From assembly GCA_900239685.1 (NCBI GenBank), contig OENT01000359.1, positions 1 to 64,000 of the forward strand: DNA of 64,000 nucleotides. The letters run 5' to 3'. Source of the DNA: Rotaria macrura. Lineage: Eukaryota; Rotifera; Eurotatoria; Philodinida; Philodinidae. A model generated the notes under the pieces. It saw only the letters and a program-made list of their open reading frames with translations, did not search any database and was not told the origin of the DNA. Both the position numbers and the translations under genes were made by a program. Positions 13,691-25,100 of this stretch are shown one piece after another (the first letter of the stretch is position 1; each line of letters starts with the position of its first letter).

Positions 13691-14381
13691 GAAAAATGGC
13701 TAATTTATCTAAAAATATTTCATTGAAAAGTTATATTCATGGTATTTTCTCGAAGTTTGCATTGACCAATTGTCTATTTTGAAAATGTTAGTCTATTGAG
13801 TTGAATTGAATAGTGAAACTATATGTAGGACTCTTTTGGCAAATTCTACTGATGATGTCATAATTTTGTCTAATGTAAGAACTCGTATATGTTGAGCTGG
13901 AAAGATGCAACATAGGCTACAGACAAAAGAAACTCTTTTTTTTTTCATGCAAATACTTGATTTTCATTCGATTAAATATTGCTAGAGAAAATCAAACTTC
14001 AAATTCATAAGTATTTGTTCATACTTACTCATTATTTCTGTTACGTAAATACCATAAACAAGAATCTTCTACAATAAGATACTACAAGCGTTGAATACTC
14101 TTTCTAAATGAACATTGAAATTGATTATTCTCATGTCTGATTGACTAACTGTAAATAAATATAGCAAAGTAAAACAAAAACTAATGCCATTTAATAAAGT
14201 TATCTACGTTTTCTTTAAAAATATTTTTCATGTCCAGGATCGTTGAATGAAATTTCGTCCTGGTTTCTCTGAATTTCTCAAGTCGCATCAGTATATCGAC
14301 GTAAATGAGATAGGAATCGAAATCTAAGGATGTTTTTCTATTTTTCTGTACTAGAAATACATTGTAATTCGATGATGTATA

Positions 14382-14452
14382 CCCAATCAAAAATTGTCGG
14401 ATTTTCTGAGATTCTATGAGATTATCATAAAATCTGACAATTTTTCACAGGG
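14382..14452. mobile_element. Tiny MITE with Tc1/mariner-like TA target duplication
   Basis: The 71-bp element begins CCCAATCAAAAATTGTCGG and ends with the inverted version of CCCTGTGAAAAATTGTCAG. About 20 of the 24 terminal bases pair. It is flanked on both sides by TA (14380-14381 and 14453-14454), the target duplication of Tc1/mariner elements. It has no coding capacity. The termini resemble those of the element at 45022, suggesting one family. Confidence 0.65.
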
Positions 14453-17012
14453 TACTATCTGACACAAAGAATTAGGAATTTGGGCGTTTTAAAAACTTAT
14501 CTTTGCTTCTCAAAGCTTCTCTATTAAAATATTTGAGATATTCATAATGAAATCACATAATTGAATTTTATTAAAATTTTCAAATACACAATGGTTTCTA
14601 TATATTTCTATCTAGAAGATCTATACGTTGCATGAGGTCATCTCAACTTAGATAAGAATTCTGAGTACTTTTCGAAACATGGTTAGTTGTGACGAGTACA
14701 AGATGTTCTCTAAAATCAATTGAAAGTAAATGAAAATTGAATAGAACCATTGCATGAAACGTTTTGACAGAAAACTGATAAGAATCAGAAAAAATGATGA
14801 CAAACACTATCACTTAGTTAAATCAAATAAAAACGTACGTACGAAACTACAAAGATTATGATTTTACTTGTCAATGGAAACATATAATCTTAATAAGAAT
14901 TCATACTTTATAATGAGAACAATTCTAATTTCGACTATTCAAAAGAATAATCATTTTCTTACACTTATATTTTTATTGTAACGAGTTTTCTTACATATGC
15001 ACGGGACACTTTTCCGATTGACTGTGTTTTTTTTTAACGTTCACCGAGAAGGGACACCCTCATACACTGAATCCGAGAATAATTTTTCTCATTTGATCGG
15101 GTATTGTTTATTTTTCCGTGAATGATCAAGAGCGGTCGTAGAGTAAATAATATTAATTATTCTCAATCATTCACAAACCCATATAGTAAAAAGACGAACT
15201 ACTATAATATGTGTGAAGTCTAAGAAAGATGTATGAAATGAATCAGAAAAAAAAACATCCCTTATCTTAAGAGTACGAAGAACATTTTCTCTTTTTTTCC
15301 ATATTTATCTCAACGCCAGAACAACATATGACTTCTAATCTTTCTTAAGATCAAAACAATAACACTTTGTATATGACATGCAAAAATAATTGCAGAAATT
15401 TATTTTTGATTTTGAATCAACAGAGCAGTATAATCGATTTTTAGCTTAAAGTACAATATGATATGAGGTGACGTATTTTCTAACTGACTAACTATCATCT
15501 ACGTGCATACATCTTTACAAGCGTATAGGAGGGAGCTCTGACTGAAATATATGTTCTAGAGATATTGATGAACGATAGAAGAAAATCATCTATCAAGTAT
15601 TAAACAAAGAAAAGTCCATAGCATGATAGAAAGAAGAAGATAATGAAAACAAAACATCATCAAAATTAACCGAAAGGAAGGGGGAAATAGCATAGATAAT
15701 TTGTGGAATGACAGATAGAATGAAAAGCACGACAAGTCAAAAAAATTGCTACCTTGTAATGAGTAAGATGGAATTAGGGCAAGTTAAATAGTATATTAAT
15801 GATTAATTGGTTGTCGAAGTAGTACAAGAAACAGTTTGAAGTAAATTGAGAAATCAGAATTAAGAAGTGTAAGAAAAAAAATTCAATATATTGAATACTA
15901 ATAGAAAAGAAATATTACTGTTGTGAAATATTGTAGATTCTAAGATAGTCTAAGGCGAGTTTAATTCAATCTGACCTTCAACTATTTGTCTATGGTAACA
16001 TTTAAACATTCATTAGATTTACTAATTATTATTATTATTATTATGTGTAGATAAATTAAATTAAATTTTTTCTATGACGAGCACTTCATTTCTAGTGATT
16101 CAGTTGTAGTTGAGATGATTATTGTTTACGGAATGTTTTTTTTATAATATTTAATTTACGTGTTAAACTAGATGATTCGTTTGCATTTATTTCATAATCA
16201 GTGACCTATGTGTTGCATAAATTTTTCGAAATAATTATTATCAGTGGATTCATCGTTACATTCAAATGATATAATCGAATCTGATTGGGATGTAGACTTT
16301 TGGAATGAAATTATTTGGGATGCACCAGAGATAATATTTGTGTAAACATTAATCTACATGACAATACAACTGTTAGTTATTATAGTTTAGATAAATATTT
16401 TACATGACAACAGTCACATACTGTGTTATAGAATTGTGAATATTTTCCAGTACAGCTATGTTAATAGTCTCTTGTCTAATCTATACGCTTTCATTGTTAG
16501 CAGATTCGCATCATTCTGAATTGATGTCGATCACACCAAGATCGATTTACTAGATCATTTTCTTAATCAGTTCAGAAAACAATAGTGTACGGTATTAAAC
16601 AGTGAATGATATATTTATTTGATATGGTAGTAATCATTCCTCTCTCTCTCCATATAACAGCTGTGACTGTGAAAGATAGAAGGACTGATGAAGGAGCTGT
16701 TTGCCTCAGAGTTATCTGTAGAATACTATTATGTTCGAGTATAATTTAACATATAAATTAGGAAAGGACAGATCTGAACAAGATGCCTGTCAGATTCAGG
16801 GTTATTCTCTAGGGATAAAATAAACTCGAATTATAAGCATTTCATCATGTTTTTTATCAAATGTATGGTACTGTGTACCTCTCAATTATACGTATTCGTA
16901 AGAAAATTATTGATGAGTCTTTTTTGTATTTTTTCAACATGCGAAGCTATTAATGTATTCATAATATATTAAAGAAGGCATAAGTCTCTGATATTTCTGG
17001 CTCTGTTATATT

Positions 17013-17533
17013 CTCAAATGGTCCCATTGAAAAATATCCGAACTGGTCTCATAAGAAAAAAAAAGTCGATTCTAAATTCGTCCTATTCTATATACGGTCC
17101 TTCTTAGCTTGTCAATTAAGATATATAAAATAGTATTAATTGATAAATGTATTGTTTATCAAGTCTCATACAATAACAAGAAAAGAATGGTGAACATTTG
17201 TGGTATAAAAAGACACAATACAGATGAAGAACTTTATTACTTTTTTGTTGTACTAACTTTGAATGGTCTGCCTAATTTAATAGCCAAATCAGTTCGAGTT
17301 AATTGGCGTTTCTCGTATTTGTTGACAAAGTCAAGAAATATTTCATCTATTTTATCATAACATTTTTTCTGTTTATCGTATGAGAATTGGTAAACAATAA
17401 ATTTATCAATCGATACTATCTTATATGTCTTAATTTGTAAACTGAGAAGGACCGTATATAGAATAGGAAGAATTCGGAATTAAGTTTTTCTGTATAGGCC
17501 AGTTCAGATATTTTTCAATGGAACCAACTGGAG
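17013..17533. repeat. Long inverted repeat (hairpin) of about 0.5 kb
   Basis: The left arm (about 17013-17190) reads GGTCCCATTGAAAAATATCC onward. The right arm (about 17355-17533) is its diverged reverse complement (GGTTCCATTGAAAAATATCT). Shared blocks include CCTATTCTATATACGGTCCT and ATTGTTTA near the inner ends. Arms are roughly 170 bp at about 80-85% identity by eye, around a loop of about 165 bp. An 83-codon open frame (17109-17360) spans arm and loop but has no recognisable motif. This is probably a non-autonomous DNA transposon or a hairpin-RNA locus. I saw no clear target duplication. Confidence 0.75.
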
Positions 17534-20500
17534 TCGCATACACACACACACACGTCCACTTGCTACTATTGAACATCTTCATCTAGGTGTCTATCTATAA
17601 GAAATTCGATAAAAACGACAAGATTATTATACGTAAAATATTACATATGCAACCAAAGAGGAATATGCTACTAAACACTACATTTTGGTCGTTTGACATT
17701 CTGTTTTGACGTGTTTACACAAAACAATCTAGTTTAATTGTATCGGACATTTTATCATTTTCTCGGTCGTCCTTTTTTTTTTGTTGACACATAACTGTAT
17801 CATTTACAGTAGACCATGTCATAGTTATAGCTAGTGCCATATAATTCAGTTTTGACTATCTTCCATGACTTTTATTTTGCAACGAGGCTGAAGAGAAATC
17901 CTGCATGAATGACGAATAAATTGTTTTTCAATAAAATCATCATCTAGTAGTTTCTTTGAAGATTTCTAAAACTATGAAGTGAAAATCTTAGTGGAATAAT
18001 GAAATCTAGGCCATCTATTCATCGCATGTTTCAAAACAGATAGCTGTCTTGGTGCAGTATTTCGTACATACCTCGAGAATAAGCAGATAGTTGTTTGATG
18101 TGACTTTTTTTTATCACAGTCAATCTTTGACATGACCTTCAACATGGTAACCGATAGTAGGGCAGCAACAAGATTACTGAATTAATTAATACTGGATGTA
18201 CTAGTCGAGCGGAATGTAAATATCACTAGATTCAACTGATATGTCGAGAGTGTCTTGAGGCTAGCGCGCCTTATATCCTTCAATATTTTCAATATCTCGT
18301 GGAAATCCGTCTATAAAAGAATTCATAAACATATTAGATTCTACTCATTGAATATTGTCTACATTGAATATATGATTCGGAAAGATTGAATTATGTTTAT
18401 TTCGCTTCGGCAACCTTATATCAGTCTTCAATGTTTAATACTATTTTGAAGGTGTCATCGAAGATAAGTTGTGATAAAAAATCCGTCACCAACGACAACC
18501 GATCTTCGTTATCATTCAATTCTATGTGAAATATTCAACAAATCCAGTTAGCTGAGTTGAAACACGTGTTCAATAGAGAGTTTAGTTTTCTAGAACAGAA
18601 CAAGATTTTAACTGATAGTCTCATATATCTACGAGGGAATCATTCGATCATGACTGTACGTTAATACAATCTATTTGGAATTGATGAAGAAGAATACTTT
18701 TTGTTAAACTTTACAATAAGCAAACAGTCGTGTTAAATAATATCCTTGAAAACATTCTATATGTTTGTAAGTCACCATGCTGCTCACTAAAAATGAGAAT
18801 CATACAACTAAAATGCAACCAAACTTATGTTGAGAGATTGGGCGGCATTATGAGCTTGATCGATTCGTCTAAAATATTTTCAAAAACGAATGTGTAGTAC
18901 GGTAATATCTAGTCATGTAAAACTTGCCACCACTGTAGAAATGTAGTTATTCTACATTTTATCGATAGTAATTAGCTATTGTTTATCGAACTTTTACAAA
19001 TCGAATAATAGTCAAACGGAATGAATAGAAGCAGGAGAAAATTCGAGTGCTATATCTATAGTAATTGATGCTTGAACAAAATTTGCTCTTGAAATGAAAA
19101 CAAAATCTTCAATGGCTACTTTATATGAGAGTTCTATTGTGTTTCAGTTTCTTGCAAACATATAATTTAACTGCATATATTATTATCCCCAGTGACTGTA
19201 GAGTTTGATCATCATGCAGTAGCAACTCAAATAATTCTATGAGTCGAAAGTGTGACACGCGTGCGATAATTATATTTTGAAGAAGTTAATATTTTTGAAA
19301 AATATGGTTTTACTTATCAGATATCAACGTCTATCAATATCTATAAAGTCAGACTAATTTCTAGTAGATTGAATGTTTTATTAGTTCTTCGTATATGGAT
19401 TAAGTCGAAAATGATAAAGAAAGAGACAGAGAGAGAGAGAGAGCGTAAAAATAATTTGATTTCGTTTATAATCGGATAACATTTTTTCCTCGATAATTTA
19501 TCTGTAGATTACCACCGAACTTAGGAAAGTGTATTCAATCAATTGAATTTGGTATTAATATAGGAAAATTAAATGTTAGAAATACCCTGCTAGCCTCTAT
19601 TTAACAATATTTTGTATAATATAAAATGTCAAGCAACTACTTTAGGTTTGTTATCTTTCTAACGCTTCGGTAAATTTTTCATGCGTCAGAATTAGCACCA
19701 AAGTTATGCTACTTGAATACTTATTATCCTGGGAATTGATTAAAATAGGTTGTTATAATTTGCATTAGAAATAATTAAAGAACAAACGATATTAAAACAT
19801 AATTTCTATTTTATTTCGTTTTTCTTTAGCTATTTTACTCATGATCAAAAGATTTCCAGTTTCATTTTCAAAAACTTTCTAATAATTCAGCAAATTTTTT
19901 TTATACATACTTGACCGATTATTCTTCTATTTGAAAAGGCAAATTTGTTTGAAGCATGACGGACAATTTTGAAGAAACAAAATAGATTGAACAAGTGTTA
20001 ATTAACAGTATGAGAATAGGGTACAATACTTCACGTATTGAAATTTCTTTGATTAAAATATCTCAGATCAAGATAGTCGCTTGTTATGTATTGATTCGGA
20101 GTTTAAAAAAAGCGAACACTAATTCTAAGCTAACGATTCCGCAACCATTATTTCGAATGCAAATATTATGAAAGTGTCAATGTTCATATTAATATTGATG
20201 TTTATAGAATCAGCATTCATTTTCATGAATGTTAATATTAACTCTAATGCAATAGCAGCAACCAAGAGTTCATACAATACATGAGCAGTATAATACTGCT
20301 ATGATTCTTTTAAATAGATTTTCTAAACAACAAAAAACTCACATGGAATAATTCGTCCGTCAATTCAATCAATGTGTTGGTTAATGAATCCAACGATGGA
20401 TGACATTTTTAGATGATACCAGACAAATGGGAAAAATTCTAATATTAGATATATTTTTTTTTAAGCAGCTAAGCTCAACAATCATTCTAATGTGACGATT

Positions 20501-21406
20501 TCATAACTAACCTATGCGAGAAGCTCTCTCCATTCGGAAATAGAGTAAAAGAAACAAACGAAATCACATTTCTGATGTCAGTGTCATGATAGTACAGCTA
20601 TTTATATAGAACATATCTCCACAGCGAATGACAGTATGATAGCTATATTTAGAAAGTTAAAAGAAGATACTATAATAAAAGCTTTTTCAATGATCACTCT
20701 ATTTTCTCTTATACTACGGATATGATTTCTCTTCAATCGTCACAAGAGTCTACAGACAATGGAAGAAAAATCATCTGCTCCTATTAATAGCTAAGTACTC
20801 AAGATTCTTTGCTATTATAAACTATATTGTTTAAGATGTACTTGTCAAAATAATACAGAAAAATTCCTGAATAATATAATACTTCACCTAGAGAAATCAT
20901 TTTACACAGAGGTCAACATGTGAAATAATTTCATTCCATACTTCTGTGCTAGATTTTCATTATGTCATGAATTAATTGTGACAAACACTATTAAATGGAA
21001 AGACAAGAATAGTTAACTAAGTAGTGCATTCATAAACATATATATATATTTATACAATTGTATCGAAGGAATTAATTAAGTAGTCAATTTTTTTAATAAC
21101 GTTCTTTCGGGTGAAACAGTACTCTTACCACAAGACAGTTTAGTTAACGATTGTTATGTAGATGTTGTCCTATTAATGAATATATTTTTTCTTATAGAAA
21201 AAATATTGTTATTCAATGATGACGATTATATTTCACATCATTTTATTTCCTGCAGTGATGCATTAAAGTGCTGCTGTGAGTATAAGAAATAATTTGACTT
21301 TTATTAGCTAAAAAGACTATTGATAATGATCATACAGAGATTAGATCAATCATGTAGAAGAAGAAAAATAAAAGGAAAATTCATCATCAATAAAGTTATT
21401 CATATA

Positions 21407-22017
21407 TCAGCTAAGATATTTTGTATGTTTTCCTGTTGCTATTAATTCATTGTTTTGTTTATTACGAAATTCCACTGATAGATAAGCCAATGTTCGACCT
21501 AGTTTGACTGTTTCAGCATCAATTATTAAAGTTTCACCTTTCTTTGCCGCTTTGAGAAAGCTATTGATGAAATATCGTTTTACTCATCAATGATCATAAA
21601 TATCTTTTAACTTACGAAACACTTAGTTCAATAGATGCTGATTTCGATGGTTTTTTTTCATTAGTCTCAAGTGCCAATGTTGATACACTGTCTGTTAGCG
21701 CTGATATCATACCGCCATGTAAAGTATCTTTGTAAATAGTGAAAGATCTTATCAAACGAAAAAAAAAATATGCTCATCGTATGCAATTACCATTACGATT
21801 TAAATGTTGTTCATTGATATCAAGTTCACATTGTATATGTCCTGGTTTTCGACATGATACTACTCGAATCTGATATAAGAAAAAGTGAACAAATAAATGA
21901 TTTACGAACAGTTCACTACTCTCTTACGTCTTGAAAAATTCGATTGAATTTTTCAGTTTTCTGACCCAATGTTATCAAATCTTGTAGAGTTCGAAGAAGA
22001 TGTCTACTTGTGCTCAT
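21407..22017 (-). CDS. ACOT13: ACOT13-like acyl-CoA thioesterase (hotdog fold)
   Basis: Four exons read on the minus strand: 21928-22017, 21791-21869, 21616-21727, 21407-21560, encoding 144 residues; human ACOT13 is about 140. The hotdog signature is clear: a TLHGG loop (about residues 58-62) followed by a helix with the acidic residue Asp69 (LTDSVSTLAL). A C-terminal strand set follows (LGRTLAYLSVEF, then ATGKHTKYL), which matches the family end. Members hydrolyse medium- and long-chain acyl-CoA in mitochondria and cytosol. The start ATG directly follows a CTTCTAG splice acceptor, and the PDSS1 stop codon lies only 153 bp upstream on the same strand, suggesting co-transcription. Domain identity is firm; the orthologue name is likely. 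Confidence 0.85.
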
Positions 22018-22170
22018 CTAGAAGATGTATCCAAAAACAAAGTATTCTTTTTTTACTGTAAATTAAATAAACAAAAACTGCGATCCGAAGGAAAGAGCAC
22101 AGGGCAAAAATACAAAGAAAAACGATGATGCAAAACTAATAACGTTGACAGAAAAAAGAACCTAATTAAC
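22018..22170 (-). promoter_or_regulatory. Intercistronic spacer ending in a splice acceptor at the ATG
   Basis: On the minus strand the 153 bp between the PDSS1 stop and the thioesterase start end in a T-rich stretch and TTCTAG immediately before ATG. No upstream coding exon of the thioesterase is visible. This is the expected form of a trans-splice acceptor in an operon-like pair. A cis-spliced non-coding leader exon is the alternative. Confidence 0.5.
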
Positions 22171-25100
22171 CTAATGTCGACGTTTTAATGTCGATTGAGT
22201 TAGATATATTAATAGATTAAGGAATCTATTCGAACCATTCAATGATTGTGGAAAATTATTCAGTATTCGACAGGCTTCATTAGCATATTGTTCAGCAAGA
22301 TGATAGGTTCGAGCTTTTCCATCACTCTAGAATTAAAAAAAAAAGTAGAATTGCATTTAAATCAATTGTGTAAATTGGAAAACTTTCGTGTCTTTTCTTT
22401 GTTCAACTGACTGAACGATTCTATGTAGAACAATTCGATTCTGTTATTTGATTGAGAGCCTATCAAATTCGCAAGGTGTCTGAATGGAATCCAGTTCGAA
22501 GTCAGCATGGCACAATCTACTCTTAATTTAGGTTATACTCATGCGTTCAAAATCAATGTTCTTTCACCATGAATTCAAATTTCCTATGTTGTTCAACAAA
22601 TCATTTGAAGGCTGTCACTTCAATTACACTCCAACTAATTTTTTTTCTCACAAAATAACTTACTTCATCGATTAATTTCACAGCTCGTTCGATATCACCT
22701 GACTCGGAGAACCGTCGCAATATGAGAGTCTGTAATTCTGGAAACTAATTAATAGAAAAAAAAATAAATAAAGTTATTTTCTTTTCGTTTTGCTTTGCTC
22801 TTTTTACGGTTACAACCTGTTGACTAGCAAAAAGGACGGGTGCTGTTGATAAACCTAATTTTAAATCCACCGTAGCTGGCTTTCCCAGATCATCATCAGT
22901 TGCTGTCACATCCAGTAGATCGTCGATCAACTGAAATGCCATACCAAAATTTTTACCGAATTCGTATGCATAATCAGCTAATTTATTTATATCCAGATGT
23001 GGAAGATTTCCTAGTAATGCAACCTAGATAATTTTAAAAAGTAAGAAAGAAAATAATAAATCGCTACGCTAGAGTAATAGTAGTAGTCTTAAGATTCGTT
23101 TTCAGAAACTTACTGCTTTACATGTATTTGCGAATAGACTGGCAGTTTTACAGAATGTTTTATTCAGATAATCTTGAAACTGTTCAGCATCACTTTCTTT
23201 AGTCGACAATTGCATGAATTCACCTAATTAAAAAACAAATAGACGATTGGTTTTAATTTCAGAATTTCATTGAATCAATATGAAGAAAATACCTCGAACA
23301 AGATCTTGAATAACACGTGAAAGAAGTGAAATTACATCATTATTGCCAATGCGAGCTAGCAATACCGATGATATACCGATTATATAATCACCAGCTAATA
23401 CCGCCTGATAAACAATATTTTAACAAGACTTTTTTTTTAATTATAAGAAACGTACTTTTTTAGGTCCCCATCGTACAGCTGCAGCTGGTCGACCTCTTCG
23501 TCGATCACTTGAATCAACAACATCATCATGAATTAAACTAGCTGTATGAATCATTTCTCCAAGTGTGGCTATACATCGTTGATTTTTATGCAAAAAACTA
23601 AACACGAGAAAAAAAAATTTTTTTCTTTCTATATCATACTTGTTTTTATGTCTATATGATTACGGTATTGAATATCGATCAAAATCTTTCGGATTCTTTT
23701 ATTTAGTGAAAAATATAAGATTGCTTGTTTTTTGTGAGATGTTTTAATTGAGAACTTATAAATCAGTTGATGCTCATTCACTTCAGAAAAACCATATCTC
23801 AAGGCAACATCTTGAGGAAAGAATAAATAACATGTTTTTGCTGAAGAAAATTTTTCTGGAGGAATATTTGCTTCGGAAAGCGTTGTCTTTGGCTGTAACA
23901 TCTTTCAAACAGTATTTCTCAAAGAGTAGTATACTTTTTCAATGTTGAAACATTTATTGATACGTCAAAATTTGCTTCGAAATTTCAATGCCTCATAAAT
24001 ATTTGAGAATTTTCGTAATAGTATTGTTTGGAAAGTTTTTTCAGATAAAATTCCATTCTTTTATGATAATTATGAAGAATGCTGCATTGAAATATCAGAA
24101 TATTGATATGATCGATATAAAAAAATAACTTTTGCAAATAATCAACATCAATATTCGATCTAAATTTCTTCTGTGTCTATACGATTCAACGGTATGCAGT
24201 AAGCAACTCGGTATATTCTTTCACATATTTCTTCATTAATAAGGAATTTAGCTGTATGATTAATATAAATTTATAACAATATAGCGAATAGTTGTCCAGG
24301 ACTAACTTCAAGATGAAAAAAAAAGACATTATGTAAGTGATTGCATTGATTCTTTTGACTATTTTTCGAACATTGAAATGAATATATTGATCACGTTTCA
24401 AAATAAATGAACAGTATCGAGTAAACGTGTCTCGATATCCTACTCAATTCTATATGTAATTCTATGTATATACGTATATGTATAGAGAAAGAATTACTAG
24501 GATGATGTTTTACACAAAGCTCTCTGATGTTACAGAGTCATAACAATAATCTATTAGAAATAAACAATAACTGCTATAATTTTAGACGACAGATATGGTT
24601 ACTGTTAAACATCACCTTCTGCCATTAGACTCTCTGATTTCTCGTACATGTTCATAATAAAATAAAGCAGCATGTTTGACGTTTCGTATCTCGATGACAT
24701 ACTTCATTAGACATTAAAATAAAGACAAATAACATTTATTATATAAACAAAATTTTCTTTTCTTTTCGTATTAGTCATACTTTTGATAGTGATACGGACA
24801 AGGATTCAATCCTTTGCCAGCTATTACTACTACCATCTTGCTTTCTGTATCACTAACAAAAGTTTGACTAATACGAAAAGAAAAGAAAATTTTGTTTATA
24901 TAATAAATGTTATTTGTCTTTATTTTAATGTCTAATCTAATATCTCATCAGGATATGAAACGTCACTATTTGTAAGTTTTAAATAAAAGACGAGAATTAA
25001 ATAAAGCAGAATGATCTGCTTTTCGTCAGATTACAAGTCAAAGTTCTCAAAATTTTACTGAAAAGAGTATATCTCTGACTAATCTAAAGATACGAGTAGT

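Larger units (their letters stand above)
4320..21406. other. Gene-poor interval, about 17 kb
   Basis: I find no recognisable protein family on either strand in this interval. Open frames are short (97 codons at most, near 10341-10634) and lack splice-linked neighbours or familiar motifs. The content is AT-rich unique sequence, several microsatellites, a 71-bp TA-flanked MITE at 14382 and a 0.5-kb inverted repeat at 17013. Neighbouring parts of this window carry a gene every few kb, so the gap is striking. It could hold non-coding transcripts, long-range regulatory DNA for the GPCR, or decayed sequence; nothing I can see separates these options. Confidence 0.7.
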
